In this document: positions 33,301 through 46,900 of the stretch, in pieces
Layout: the number at the start of each line of letters is the position of its first letter
How positions within the stretch are numbered: position 1 is the stretch's first letter
From: Flaccisagitta enflata
Taxonomy: Eukaryota > Chaetognatha > Sagittoidea > Aphragmophora
Length of the DNA: 64,000 bases
Reading direction: 5' to 3'
NCBI GenBank assembly: GCA_965153355.1
Contig: OZ231126.1
Location: forward strand, 98,084,001-98,148,000
Notes under the pieces: model-generated
Databases searched by the model: none
Told to the model about the DNA's origin: nothing
The model's input: only the letters and a program-made list of their open reading frames with translations
Translations under genes and position numbers: made by a program

Positions 33301-34289
33301 AAGAAGCTCTCAAGCTTCCAACAACAAAAGTGGATTTTCCTTACACTTTATTATCACACTGTTATTGTAATGTTGCCTTTATCCATTCTGTTTTACTACT
33401 CTATGTAGGATTTTTGGCTTACTTGCAATCCATCTGGAAAGATAATTGATAACCATTGTACTCGTGTAGACTAGATACCCAGAGAAATACATGTATTTCA
33501 TGTATTTCATTTCATTTCACCCTTTCAATTTCATTGGAGGGCTCAATCAGCCTTATGAGTTTCTTAACTTTTTCATAAGAAAATGAAAACCCTGTTTCTC
33601 TCGAATATGTCAAAAAGTCAAAGACTGACGGACTGACGGATGGACCGACGGATGGACCGACGGATGGACCGACGGACGGACCGACGGATGGACCGACGGA
33701 CGGACCGACGGACCAACGGACCAACCGACAAAGCGGGGTGTAGAGTCGCGTAGCACGCGACTAAAAAATGAGTGTAGGACGATGATAGATCTTAATTCAA
33801 TCTACAGACTGAATGAAAATACAATGAGAGCGGTCCAGAGGTGTGACCTAAATCTATAGCAGTACCCCCTACAGCCCATTCAGGACGTGCTATAGGGTCA
33901 TGTAGGGTACCAATCGAAAGCTTATGTTAAAACAAGTGGCGCCATCGGAGCGATTTTGAAGATTCAGCTCACTTAAAGAGATACAGCTCCTTAAAGGGTC
34001 AAAATTTGCTGTTTTGAAAAGTGTTGAAAAAAGTCTGTTTTAAGCCCTTCCGCAGCCTGTATCTCAGTAAATAGGAGGAAAATGAGAAATCGCCTCTATG
34101 GCGCCACTTATATTAACACAAGCATTTGATTGATACCCTATATGACCCCATAACACTTACTGTATGGGCTGTAGGGGGTACTGCCAGCGGCGTAGGAGGT
34201 GGGACTTCCGGGATTTCCTTGGAAGTCCCTGTTGTCGGGACACCAAGGAAGAAAAAACAAAGAAAGAAGAAAAAAAAGAAAAGAGAAAA

Positions 34290-34356
<67 letters not shown>

Positions 34357-37300
34357 AGAGACAGACAGACAGAGAGACTGAGACAGACAGAAAAAATTAT
34401 AAACTTGAAAAAAGAAGAAAGAAAGAAAGTAAAAAAAAAAGACCTAGACCAAGACACACTGAATAATACATTTGCGTGCATGGTAGAAATTGATATGTCA
34501 TGAAATACTCACCAAGGTTATGTATTTGCATTCTCAAAACTCTGATTACCTTCACTCATACAGTCATCCACCCTCAAAATCAAAGTTGCAAGAACCAATC
34601 TTCTTCTTCACATATTTCAGTCAATGCTACAATTATCATAAAAGGTTAAAAGATAAAAAAGCAATTTATAAAGCGATCAAAATTCAGTGGTCTTCAAGCT
34701 TATGTTAATTCTAGGCAAATAAAAGAAAGACTCGATAATTACCTAATAAGGGGGATGTAGGGGAGCAAATTGGGTAAAAGAAAAAAAAAAGATATCATGC
34801 TGTGGACTAGTTAAGAGAGAAAAAAAATTATATTCTCCCTCACCAGGTGTGATTAGACTAAATCTCACTTATCTAAGATCTCAAAGTAAATAAGAGTATT
34901 ATAGTAATAACTATTTCTCTTTTTTTAAAGCAAAAACTATGTCATTTCTTTGTTGGGACACCAAATTTGTCGGACACTAGTTGGAGGGTTGGAGGGTCTC
35001 CTACGCCGCTGGGTACTGCTATAGATTTAGGTAACTTCTCCCGACTGCTCTCGTTGTATTTTCATGCAGTCTGTATGCAGTGCAATCTATACTCATTCTC
35101 AGTTGGGGTCCAGCCAGCTTCCGGCGGAAGTGGATCTTTCTCGCCCTCCTCCTCCACGACCCCCTCTTAAGAAAATGTCATCGAACGAGGCGAGTCGGGG
35201 AATAAACTTGAAAATACCCACGTTAAAGAAATGCTTGCTCAAAGTTGGGGGTGGGTTTGCTCGATGGAGAATATTTTGTCAACGTGTCAAGAGAGAGCGC
35301 ATGTCCGTCTCCGGCCGTTCCAAAACGCACGTCGATTGATTGTATATAGAAATCGGAATAATGATTAGAATCATACAACAGATAAAAATTCAATTGACGA
35401 ACCTGTTCTATTTCTTAGGCGGCCTATTCTCGATGCGTTCGCTGCCGCCAAAATAATCCGGTCAACTGTGATTTTGGATTGAAATGCCTCAACAACCCAG
35501 ATGCCGCATTAAGCTGGAGCGCTGGTAATTGTACCTGCTGAAATTGTTCACTGATTCATTTCATATACAGTAATCATCCCAGGAATCAGGTCTTTCAATC
35601 GAAATGTACTAGATGTCTTCATTAGCTTTGCTCATGGTGATTTCCAGCGGCAGACTCACATTTGGAGGGGAAAAGACGAATTTTCAGAACTCGATATTGG
35701 AAGTAACCTACAACCAATTTGCAATCTTGTAGTTCAGGGGGATTAGAATTGACGATTGCGAAAGCTTAATGGCGCCCCCGGGCTCCCCTAGGGGCCCCTA
35801 GAGGCTGGGGGTCAGCGGTAGTGGTAAAATTTTTTGGTATAAAAAAGTCAGTCTCATACGATTCAGAATCAACTGAAACGTACAAATATCAGGTTCTCAA
35901 AATCATGTTATTTTTGACCAAAATTCATGATTTTTTTGTAAGTCCGTGAAAGAGCCGCCCGGGGAAAAGTTACAATATTTGCAAATTCAGGTATATCGCT
36001 AGTTACTTTCTACTAGATATCAATGATGGAAATGCTTCTTTGACTTCAAATAGTTCCTTGAGACCCTCTTATATGCTCTTAGCTGATTGCATCAAGAAGA
36101 AAAGTCCTCCCATAACAATTTATGTCACTGCATTGCCATTGCCCTTGGCATGCAAAATGTTGAAAAATAACAATTGTCCGAAATTCGATTTTTCCCTTTT
36201 AGGGGATGAGAAATGTATCAATGGCAGGGAACTTTAGCTTATTTCTATTCAGCTGCCTTTCATACAAAAAGCGGAGACCAACTTTGGACATTATACACCT
36301 GCGTCTTTTAAACAGCGATCACCTACATATTCCGGACATGGATGGGACAATTAAATTGTTGAAAAATACCAATTGTCCGAAATTCAACTTTTTGTCATTG
36401 AGCCAAGACAGTTCATGCCTGTGTATTTCTTTTTTGATGGTCACAAACTACATTACCTTAGACCTTCCCAGGCCTCATTTCGTTATGGTTCTCATACATC
36501 ATAAGCCCATTATCAACCTCAATAATTACATTGTTAAATTTGATATAAAAAAGGCGCATTTTCCTCTACTACTTCAGGTGCGTTCTCGGAAGCACATCAT
36601 GCGCAAAATGAGTAACAAATTTGAAGTCAGGCTACGGTCAGCAGCTAATCCAGACTACCAAACTGTAAAATGGCTGTAAAGAAGCTACGCAGATCAAAAA
36701 TTGATAAAAACAGCTCTGGTTACACAAGGTTACACGTAATTTAGGCACTGTCCATCATGCTTTAAAGCGTAAAATAGATAATAAACATACTATTCAGGTC
36801 GAATTTTCTTGCTGAAATCATAGTAATGTGTTTATCAATGCATAGGAAGTCATTGCTGAAAGGCAACTGAGGGGAATTTTCCAGAAAATAGATAAAAAAT
36901 ACGCGTTATTGATACAATTTAGGCCTGTGAGTCTCCCGCCGGAAATGACCTCATGGCAAAGAAGGCTGAAAAACATGATTAATCTGATAGTATGTGATAG
37001 TACAAGGGAATCTCCGAAAGTCGGACCTATAGCGTTGGTGAAAAGGCGTGCCTCGGTCCTATAGAATTTTCTGCCACCCTGCATACGTGCAATTTTGCAT
37101 GTATGTCTGGCACCGCCGTCATTTGTGAAATGTTTTGCTTTTTCCCTTCCCTCTTTTAGGTATGCCGTGTTGGAAATGCGGTTGTGATCACGATCCTGCT
37201 GCTTGCCCTTTGGACACTTTTTGCCACGTTTGCAAGCTGACTGATTACACTTGTCGAAAATTCAGGTAAGAAAGTCTCTTAAAATGAAATTGGTGTTGAA

Positions 37301-40300
37301 GTAAAATAGTTTTGATGCAACAACTTGGAAGTTGACTGATTAGGATTGAGCAAATGAGTGCATCTGACACATATGACGTAACCGGTCAATTTTTAGTCCA
37401 CTTTAAGCTTCAGTATTACGTTTGCCAGGGTGTCTAAAAAAGCCATAGATAGGGGTGTTTCAAATCAGGGCTATGGTCTCCGAGTGGGCTGGCCGAAATT
37501 TTGTAGTTGTGGTATAGTTAGTTGAAGCCCCCGGGCACCATAGATGGCTTCCCGAGTGCCTCCACGAGTAACTCGGTTGCCGTATAAGTCGCAAAAATGG
37601 CCAAAAATGACCAAAATCATTCAAAATTTGGTTTATTTTTCACAAAAGATCTCAATTATTGATCCAGTTCACTCAGTTATAATGTATAGACATGGGTTTG
37701 GCCAAAAAATGGCAAGTTGCTGAATTAGGGGGGCGTGCAAGGACCTCAAAACGCCTTAAAAATGACCTTAAAATGACCCATCTTACACTATATCAAAAAT
37801 TAATGAAAAATAATGAAATTTTTTCTTCCAAACGTTTAAATATCCGAGGATATAGCCTCAGTGAAGTGTAACAGAGTTGAAACAGCAAAAAAATATGGCC
37901 CTGAGCGTTGTATCAGCCTAAAAAGAGGCCTTAAAAAGTCAAAATTGGCCCAAAATGACCGAAATGCTTAAAAATTCAAAAATTTGGGTTATTTTTCATG
38001 AAAAATCCCAATCATTGATCCAGTCCACTCAGTTACAATGTATAGTTATGGGTTTGGCAAAAAAATGGCCAGTGGCTACATTTGGGGGCTTGCAAGGGAT
38101 CCAAAATGACCAAAAAAGGCCTTAAAATGACCCATATTACGCTATGGTTAAAATGAAAAAATAATGAAATTTTTTCCGTTAAACCTTAAAATCTCCTAGA
38201 ATGTAGTCTCAGTGAAGTCTAACAGAATAGAAACAGCAAAAAAATATGGCCCTGAGCATCGAATCAGCCTAAAAACAGAATGGATGTCCGCGTTTGGATA
38301 ATGGAGCGTGACAAGGCCCAAGGCCTTCGAGGCAGAGCGCGAAAGAAGAGAGACCTGTCGATTTGACTGCAGGGAGACGTATATTTTCTCACAAATCTGT
38401 TTTTCCCCCACTTTAAGATCCGTGGTGTACCATCCCTGTAGAGCAAGCGGTTTCGTAGCACCGTAAGGTGTGAGTCGAATGGCAGATTGGCGCAGAGGAG
38501 GTTGAGGACGAAGCATGGCGAAGGTGGAACCGTCGATGAGAGTCACATCAGCTCCTGTATCTGGATTAAATTTTATCGTGCCTCCAGTCGTTGTGACCGG
38601 CACCAAAAGGGGCTTTTCAACAAGTGAGCCCACGCATTTGATTTCTCCAAGATCGTGAGTGACGTCATAGTCATCAGAAGAATCGAGATCCACCGCAGCT
38701 GCAAGAACTTTTTGTTCACCACGACACTGAGACGCGAAGTGATTAGGCTTTGAGCATTTGTTGCAAGTCTTTCCCCTAGCCGGGCACGGTTTGCCTTTTG
38801 AATGTGGATAGGGGCCTCCGCAATTAAAGCACTTAGGATCCGCCCGCGGCGGGTTAGGCACCACTTCCTTGGAGCTTTGAGTCTTCAGGGAAAAACCAGA
38901 CTTACTGCTGTATTTCCCCGGCTTTTTAGAAACTTTGAAAATATCCGCAGCATCATCGGTGCGCATCTCGCCGACTTTCTCAATTTCCGCCGCATTGGCA
39001 CGCGCAGTTTCCTCCGCACGCGCAATTTGAATAAGATGTTCCAAAGCTAGATTCTCGGCAAGAGCTTTACGTCGAATTTTCTTTGACAGGCAGCCAAAAA
39101 CGATCTGGTCGCGTATCTGACTGTCGATGTCATCAGCGTGGAAAGCGCACCGGCTCGCCTGCGTACGAAGGCGCGTAATGAACGTGTCGATGGAATCGGA
39201 TTCTTCCTGGCAGATGGATCGGAATTGAAATCGAGCGTAGGTTTCGTTGATACACGGCGCGAAATGAGCCGTGAAAGCCTCTTTCAGGCTGCGGTAGTGA
39301 TCCAGAGCACCCACGACGGGGGGCTGTGCGTTGGGATCTGCACCGAACAGAGTTGTTTTATCGTAATTGAGTTGTTTCTCTAACTTTCGAAGCTTCTCCC
39401 CACCGTAAAACTTCAGGACGGAGAACTTGCGTTCGTGGTCGGTGATGGCGCATGCCGACATGAGATCCTCTAGACCTTCCGACCATTCTTCCCATTTTTG
39501 CGGAAGAGACGAAATTTCCTCGTCCGGATCAAACGTGGGGTACGAAGGCAAGGTCGAACCGGTGGCCATTGTTTTGCCCGTGCAGTGTTTCAATTGTCAA
39601 CTGCGCCAGTGTAATATTCGAGTTTGTCACTGGCGCTGGAAAAGGGTTCAATTAAAAACAACGTTAAAATGGTAAAAACGGGCCATCACTGGTGAGCATA
39701 AGAAAACATAATATGAACAACTTAAACAGCAATCAAAGGTAATCTGTTAATCATATAGCACGAGAGTCAATGGGTATAGATTAATATTCGAGACATAACA
39801 GCCTACATTGGCCAAAATTGGCCCAAAATGACCAAAATGTTTCAAAATTCAAAAATTTGATGTTTCTTTCACAAAAAATCTCAATCATTGATCCAAATCA
39901 CCCGGTTATGATGTATAGACATGGGTTTGGCAAAAAAATTGTCAGTGGCTACAATTGAGGGCTTGCAAGGGACCCTAAAAGGCCAAAAAAGGCCTTAAAA
40001 TGACCTATATTATGTTATGTCAAAAAATTAATGAAAAATAATGAAATTCTGTCTTCCGAACCTTAAAATATCCCAGGATATAGAATGTAGCCTCAGTGAA
40101 GTGTAACTGAGTAGAAGCAGCAAAAAGATGTAGCCCTGAGCGTTGTATTAGCCTAAAAACCGGCCTTAGCCAAAATTGGCTCAAAACAACCAAAATGCTT
40201 CAAAATTCAAACCTTAGGTTTATTTTTCATGAAAAATCACAAATATAGATCCAAATCACTCAGTTATAATGTATAAACATGGGCTTGGCCAAAAAAATGG

Positions 40301-43300
40301 TCAGTGGCTACAATTGAGGGCTTGCAAGGGACCCAAAATGGCCAAAAACTGCCTTAAAATGACCCATATTATGCTATGTCAAAAATTAATGAAAGATAAT
40401 GAAATTTTGTCCTCTAAACTGTAAAATATCCTAGACTGTAGCCTCAGCGATGCATTACTGAGTAGAAACAGCAAAAAAATATGGCCCTGAGCATTGTATG
40501 ACGCCTTAGCCAAAATTAGCATAAAATGACAAAAATGCTTCAAAATTGAACAAAAATTGTGTATATCTACAAAAGAATCGAATCTTTACAACTGGTTTAT
40601 TCAGTTGTAGTGCATGGATGTTAACTGGGCTGAAAAACTTGTAGTGAATGCCCTCTGGGGCCGCGAAAATGCTTCAAAATTGAAATAAAAGTTTTAAAAA
40701 ACCAACAGACCGACGGATGGACCAACAAAGCGGGATGTAGAGTCCCGTAGCATGCGACTGAAAATAGTCCAAAATAGGAATGACAAAAAATAAGTAACTC
40801 ATTATTTTCAGTTGCGGACACGCAACTATAAGAGGTCTGTGGGTCCGTTTGTGATGAAGATCGCTTTAGATACTTTTGGGCAGTGGCCCCGGAGGGGCTG
40901 ATGACCTATGATTCCATACAGGGCTATTTTTTCCATCTTCTGCTATACGTCCCCACCCCCCAAGGTCTCGAATCAAGCCTCAAATCAGCCTCCTCAGGCC
41001 TAAGATCAGCCCTTTCAGGACCCTCCCAACTTTTTTTTCAATTTGGAAGCATTTTTGCTATTTTGGGCCACTTTTGGCCGTATTTGGCTTGCTTTAGGGG
41101 CTGATACAGCAATTTAAGCTGAATTTTTTTGCTATTTTATATCTTTTGTATTCAACTGAAGCTACATCTTTGATTACTTAAAAACATTTCATTTTTTTAG
41201 ATATTTTTATAACAACAATTGGAATGGGTCATTTTTAAGCGTTTTTATGGTCATTTTTGGTTCCTTATTTTTCATTAATTTTTGACATAGCGTAATATAG
41301 GTCATTTTAAGGCCTTTTTTGGCCATTTTGGGTGCCTTGCAAGCCCTCAATTGTAGCCACCGACCATTTTTTGGCCAAACTCATGTCTATACATTATAAC
41401 CAAGTGATTTGGATCAATGTGTGGGATTTTTTGTGAAAGATACACCAAATTTTTGAATTTTGAAACATTTTGGTTATTTTGGGCCAATTTTGGCCAACAT
41501 AAGCCTGTTTTTAGGCTGATTCGATGCTCAGGGCCATATTTTTTTACTGTTTCTACTCTGTTAGACTTCACTGAGACTACATTCTAGGATATTTTAAGGA
41601 TTAGAAGAAAAAATTTCATTATTTTTCATTAATTTTTGCCATAGCGTAATATGGGTCATTTTAAGGCCTTTTTTGGTCATTTTGGGTCCCTTGCGAGCTC
41701 TCAATTGTAGCCACTGGCCATTTTTTCGCCAAACCCACAACTATACATTATAACTGAGTGGACTTGATCAATGATTGGGATTTTTCATGAAAAATAACCC
41801 AAATTTTTGAATTTTGAAGCATTTTGGTCGTTTTGGGCTAATTTTGGCTATTTAAGGCCTGTTTTTAGGCAGATACAACGCTCAGGGCCATATTTTTTTG
41901 CTGTTTCAACTCTGTTACACTTCACTGAGGCTATATCCTCGGATATGTTAAGGTTTGGAAGAAAAAATTTCATTATTTTTCATTAATTTTTGATACAGTG
42001 AAAGATGGGTCATTTCAAGTCCTTTTTGGGCAGCGGCCCCAAAGGGCTGATGTCCTGTAGGACACGGGGGTAAATTTCCAGATGTCCGTACGTCCGTCCG
42101 TCCATCCCCCCCCCCCGGAAGCTTCTCAAGCCTCAAATTCCCATTGAATAACATGGAAAATAAACAAAAAATAAGCTTCCCATCGAATAACATAGAAACT
42201 TTACAAAAAAGTGAAAAATTGCATGATTCTTATTGAATAACATAGAAAATTAATGAAAATTGAGAAAAATGTAAAATTCCCATTGAATAACATGGTAAAT
42301 TGATGAGAAATTAAAAAAAAGGCAAAATTCCTATTGAACAACATGGAAGGTTGCTACCAAGGCCTCAAAAATGCCCTTTAAGGACGTCTGGAAATTCACC
42401 CCTGTGTCCTACAGGACATCGGCCCTTTGGGGCCGCTGCCCTGCTCTCACTCCTATTCTTCAGCTAATCACTCCAAGCAGGGCATCGGGTACCGCTGACC
42501 ATGTGCGATCCTTGGATGACTTGCTTGAGCCATTTTGAGGTCCTTGTACGCCCCCGATTGCAGCGACTTGCCATTTTTTGGCCAACCCCATGTCTATACA
42601 TAATAACTGAGTGAACTGGATCAATGATTTGGATTTTTTGTGAAAAATTAACCAAATTTTTGAATTTTGAAGGATTTTGGTCATATTGGTCCATTTTTGG
42701 CCATTTTCGCCACCTATACGGCGACCGAGTTACTCGTGGGGGCACTCGGGAAGCCATCTATGGTGCCAGGGGGCTTCACCTAACTATACCACAACTACAA
42801 AATTTCGGCCAGCCCACTCGGAGACCATAGCCCTGATTTGAAACATTGTGTGACAAGGACAAAATTTACATTATGAAGATGCAGATCGCAATGATTACAT
42901 TTTATGGAAACTTTAACCTCACCCCAACGATGGTTTCTGGTTGAATTACGAGTTCTGCGATGGCTCATTTGAAAGAATCTTTGCAGGGGGAAGTTCGATT
43001 CTGGCTTTTCTAGGCACCCTAGCAAACGTATTCAGAATTGATTGAAAATGATGACGTTACCCTCCCAAAATTGCAGGCAGAAAAAGTACAGGAATAAAGA
43101 CTGTCCAAAGCGAAAAGACCACCGTGTCTGCGTGTACTGCGGTGAAGGTGCCGGCGAAAACGGGAGAAAGTCGCACGGCGGGGAGGGCTCGAGACTCTGC
43201 CCTTTCAAGAAAGCCTTTTATCGCCGATTTCGCGATGAGCTCGTGGCAAAGGGCGATTGGACGCACCCTATCATCGAGGTTGGTTTCCGGAAATTGTTTT

Positions 43301-43391
43301 TAGTTCTGGCGCGGGTTTTCAGAATCATTGATCTCTGAGATTTCTTGACAGTTTCAGTAGAACCTCGTGGCCACCCTATCCACCGAAATTG

Positions 43392-43432
<41 letters not shown>

Positions 43433-43542
43433 AATAAGAAAAATTTGCCAAATTTTCGGAGGTCCATGCCCCCTTTATCATAGGCGTTAAAACCTGCAAC
43501 ATAGATGTTCAAATTATCATTTCAGGAAAAATTGATATTGAT

Positions 43543-43624
<82 letters not shown>

Positions 43625-43902
43625 CCCTTACAATAGGCCTCTGCTGATGTGCCGTATCCGACATCCGGACAGCCATCGTCCGCGACTCCAAGACAAACCG
43701 ATATCGTTAACGCGCCACCTCCATCCTCCTTCGAGGGTGGAATTAACGGGTGCGTTGGCCAGCGGGTCAGCGCACGTCCTACCCGTGATCGCGTTGTGTA
43801 CCAAATCGCTGCCGGTTAGTTCTTAACTTGAATAAGTTGGCTTTGGTATGATTTGGCTTTTTGCATCGTATTAACATGGTTTTACGAATGAATCAATGAA
43901 TA

Positions 43903-43966
<64 letters not shown>

Positions 43967-46900
43967 CAATGATTGCATGCATCAATGAATGCATGCATCA
44001 ATCATTCGATCAATAAATGAATGAACGAATCAATCAATCAATCTACGAATACAAACAACTTAGAGTAATTGATTGTGAACGCTTGTTTCAAAGAATAGCC
44101 TTGAAAAGTCGAAATTGATTTTTAAGTAAATCCCTTAAACTTCCCTCTCATCACAAATCAGAGGCCCGTCGTCAACGTTTGCAGCAATCAAAGACGCAAT
44201 CGTTCAGTTCTGTCTCTTCATGCGGTGAGCAATTGTAGTTCAGTTCTGTCTCCCCACATTAGGCACGGAGACCAATTTTTTTTCTCAAACCCAACTGGTT
44301 AGCTAAGTATTGACTAACATATTATGTTCTGCTTGGATATATGTAGAGGCAAAAAATGTCTTCTGGGCCACTGAGATGCTAGGTCAACAGGCAGTGTTGC
44401 CTTCCTTTACTGACTGGATGAATTTGAATTTGAATTGTAATTCCTAATATATTTTTTGTCCCCGACGAACAGTTTTCGTCGGTGACTATGTGATGGACCT
44501 GATCGTGTAGTCTGTCGTTGTTGTTTGTTCCGGCGTTTAAAACCTTCTCATATCTTTTGAACCAGACCTCAGAAGTTCATGAAACTTTACCAGTGGTATT
44601 TTTATGTCAATGGGAGCTTGTGTACCAATTTTCAGAAAAATTCATAAACTTTTATTACCCTTTGCCTATTATTTTTGTAGTAATATTTTACTGGACTTAG
44701 GCGATTTCTATAGGTAGAGGGTAGTAAACCTATGTGAATTTTTTTTTAATTTGGTATACAAGTAAAGTGTATTAAACAAACAACCCCTGCAAAATTCGAA
44801 TTAAATCTGAGGTCTGGTTCATGAGATATTAGTTTATTTATATAGTAATATGTTACTAGGACTTAGGCGATTTACATAGGCAAAGGGTAGTAAAGGCATG
44901 TCAATTTTTTTTTTAATTTGGTATACAAGTAATGGATGTCAATTGAACAGCCCCTGCAAAATTCGAATTAAACCTGAGGTCTGGTGTATGAAATATTAGC
45001 TTATTTGTGTATGTAGTAATATGTTACTAGGACTTAGGCAATTTATATAGTGGATTTGAGTTGAAAATTTTAACTTGTTCATTCATTACAGTCTGTTTTT
45101 CTTTAGATTTGCCATCATGGATCTTAAGGTATGCCACCATGGACTTCAAGGTATGCCACCATGGACTTCAAGGTATGCCACCATGGACTTCAAGGTATGC
45201 CACCATGGACTTCAAGGTATGCCACCATGGACTTCAAGGTATGCCACCATGGACTTCAAGGTATGCCACCATGGACTTCAAGGTATGCCACCATGGACTT
45301 CAAGGTATGCCACCATGGACTTCAAGGTATGCCACCATGCACTTCAAGGTATGCCACCATGCACTTCAAGGTATGCCACCATGCACTTCAAGGTATGCCA
45401 CCATGCACTTCAAGGTATGCCACCATGCACTTCAAGGTATGCCACCATGGACTTCAAGGTATGCCACCATGGACTTCAAGGTATGCCACCATGGACTTCA
45501 AGGTATGCCACCATGGACTTCAAGGTATGCCACCATGGACTTCAAGGTATGCCACCATGGACTTCAAGGTATGCCACCATGGACTTCAAGGTATGCCACC
45601 ATGGACTTCAAGGTATGCCACCATGGACTTCAAGGTATGCCACCATGGACTTCAAGGTATGCCACCATGGACTTCAAGGTATGCCACCATGGACTTCAAG
45701 GTATGCCACCATGGACTTCAAGGTATGCCACCATGGACTTCAAGGTATGCCACCATGGACTTCAAGGTATGCCACCATGGACTTCAAGGTATGCCACCAT
45801 GGACTTCATGGTATTTGAAAAATTTTTGAAAAATTTTTGAAATTTTTTTTGAAATTTTTTTTGAAATTTTTTTTTCCTTTTTTTGAAAATTTTTTTTTAA
45901 AAAATTTTTTTTAAAATTTTTTTTTTTAAAATTTTTTTTTTTAATTTTTTTTTTTTTAAATTTATTTTTTGAAAATTTTTTTTTTTTTTTTTGAATTTTT
46001 TTTTTTTTTTTTTTGTTGTGTATCTTCTTGAGTCGCGTTTACGCGACGAGAAAGCTTCAAAAATTACAATTTGTAATTTGTAATTTGTAATTTGTAATTT
46101 TGAAGCTTTTTATTGTTTTAAATAGGAGAAATATGCCTGAGGAATTTTGATAGCGTTTCAAAAAACCATATTTTAGGTGTGTATGTAATGGAAGCTTACA
46201 CTATATAAATGTCCGTATTTGTTCAGATTTTCTTTAAAGTTTAATGTTTCTTATTTGGATGATTGTATAAGTTTTATATAGGATAAATTGTTGCACGCAT
46301 CACGTAAAGTTATGTGATTTTATTCTTAATTTGGTATACAAGTAAAGGGTATTAATTGAATAGCCCCTGCAAAATTTGAATTAAATCTTTAGTCTTGTTT
46401 ATAAGATATTAGCTTATTAATGTAGTAATATGTTACTGGGACTTATATAGAAGATTGGGGTTCATAATCTTTTTTACTTGCAAATTCATTACATTCTGAT
46501 TTCTTTTCTTTAGGTGTGCCATCATGGATTTCAAGATTCTTTTTCAACAACTGTCATCATCTTCAGCTACTGTCATCATCTTCAGCTACTGTCATCATCT
46601 TCAGTTACGCAAGATGTTTAGGGCAAGAATGAGCTGTATCTCACTTACTCTGACCCATGAGATTGGATAATTAGCATATCTAAGCGTTTTGATGAAAATT
46701 TCATGATTTTAGCATGGTGACCCATTTTAGCCCACATTACTAAAAATTGATTTTTTAGCTAACTGTACATTAAAACTGAAAACTATTTCTGCCCATGTTT
46801 AACCATCCGTCTGTAGTATGTAGGCAGTGGGTAATGGCTTTCCTCCTCTATTTGGTCTCAATGGAAACCAGAAGGTTTTATGCCTAGCAGCGCACAATTT

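Larger units (their letters stand above)
37456..42845. mobile_element. 5.4-kb foldback element with satellite arms (Tudor intron 12)
   Basis: The ends are complementary: TGTTTCAAATCAGGGCTATGG at the left and CCATAGCCCTGATTTGAAACA at the right, with inverted similarity for hundreds of bases (GGCCGAAATTTTGTAGTTGTGG versus its complement). Each arm is built of units of about 370 bp (AAAATTGGCCCAAAATGACC, GACATGGGTTTGGC, GCCTTAAAATGACCCATATT, GTAGCCTCAGTGAAG). Units run + to about 40600 and - from about 41100. Inside lie a gag-protease fragment (38279-39796) and family E copies. No transposase ORF; no flanking duplication identified. Confidence 0.8.

Noticed and set aside
36206-36679. 157-codon + strand ORF in Tudor intron 11
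   Set aside because: Spans a degenerate duplication, matches no family I know and has no splice phase match to the flanking exons.
45061-45840. 259-codon ORF with MPPWTSRYATMDFKVCHHGLQ repeats
   Set aside because: 22-bp satellite read through; three frames open at once. Kept as a finding for its signals, not as a gene.
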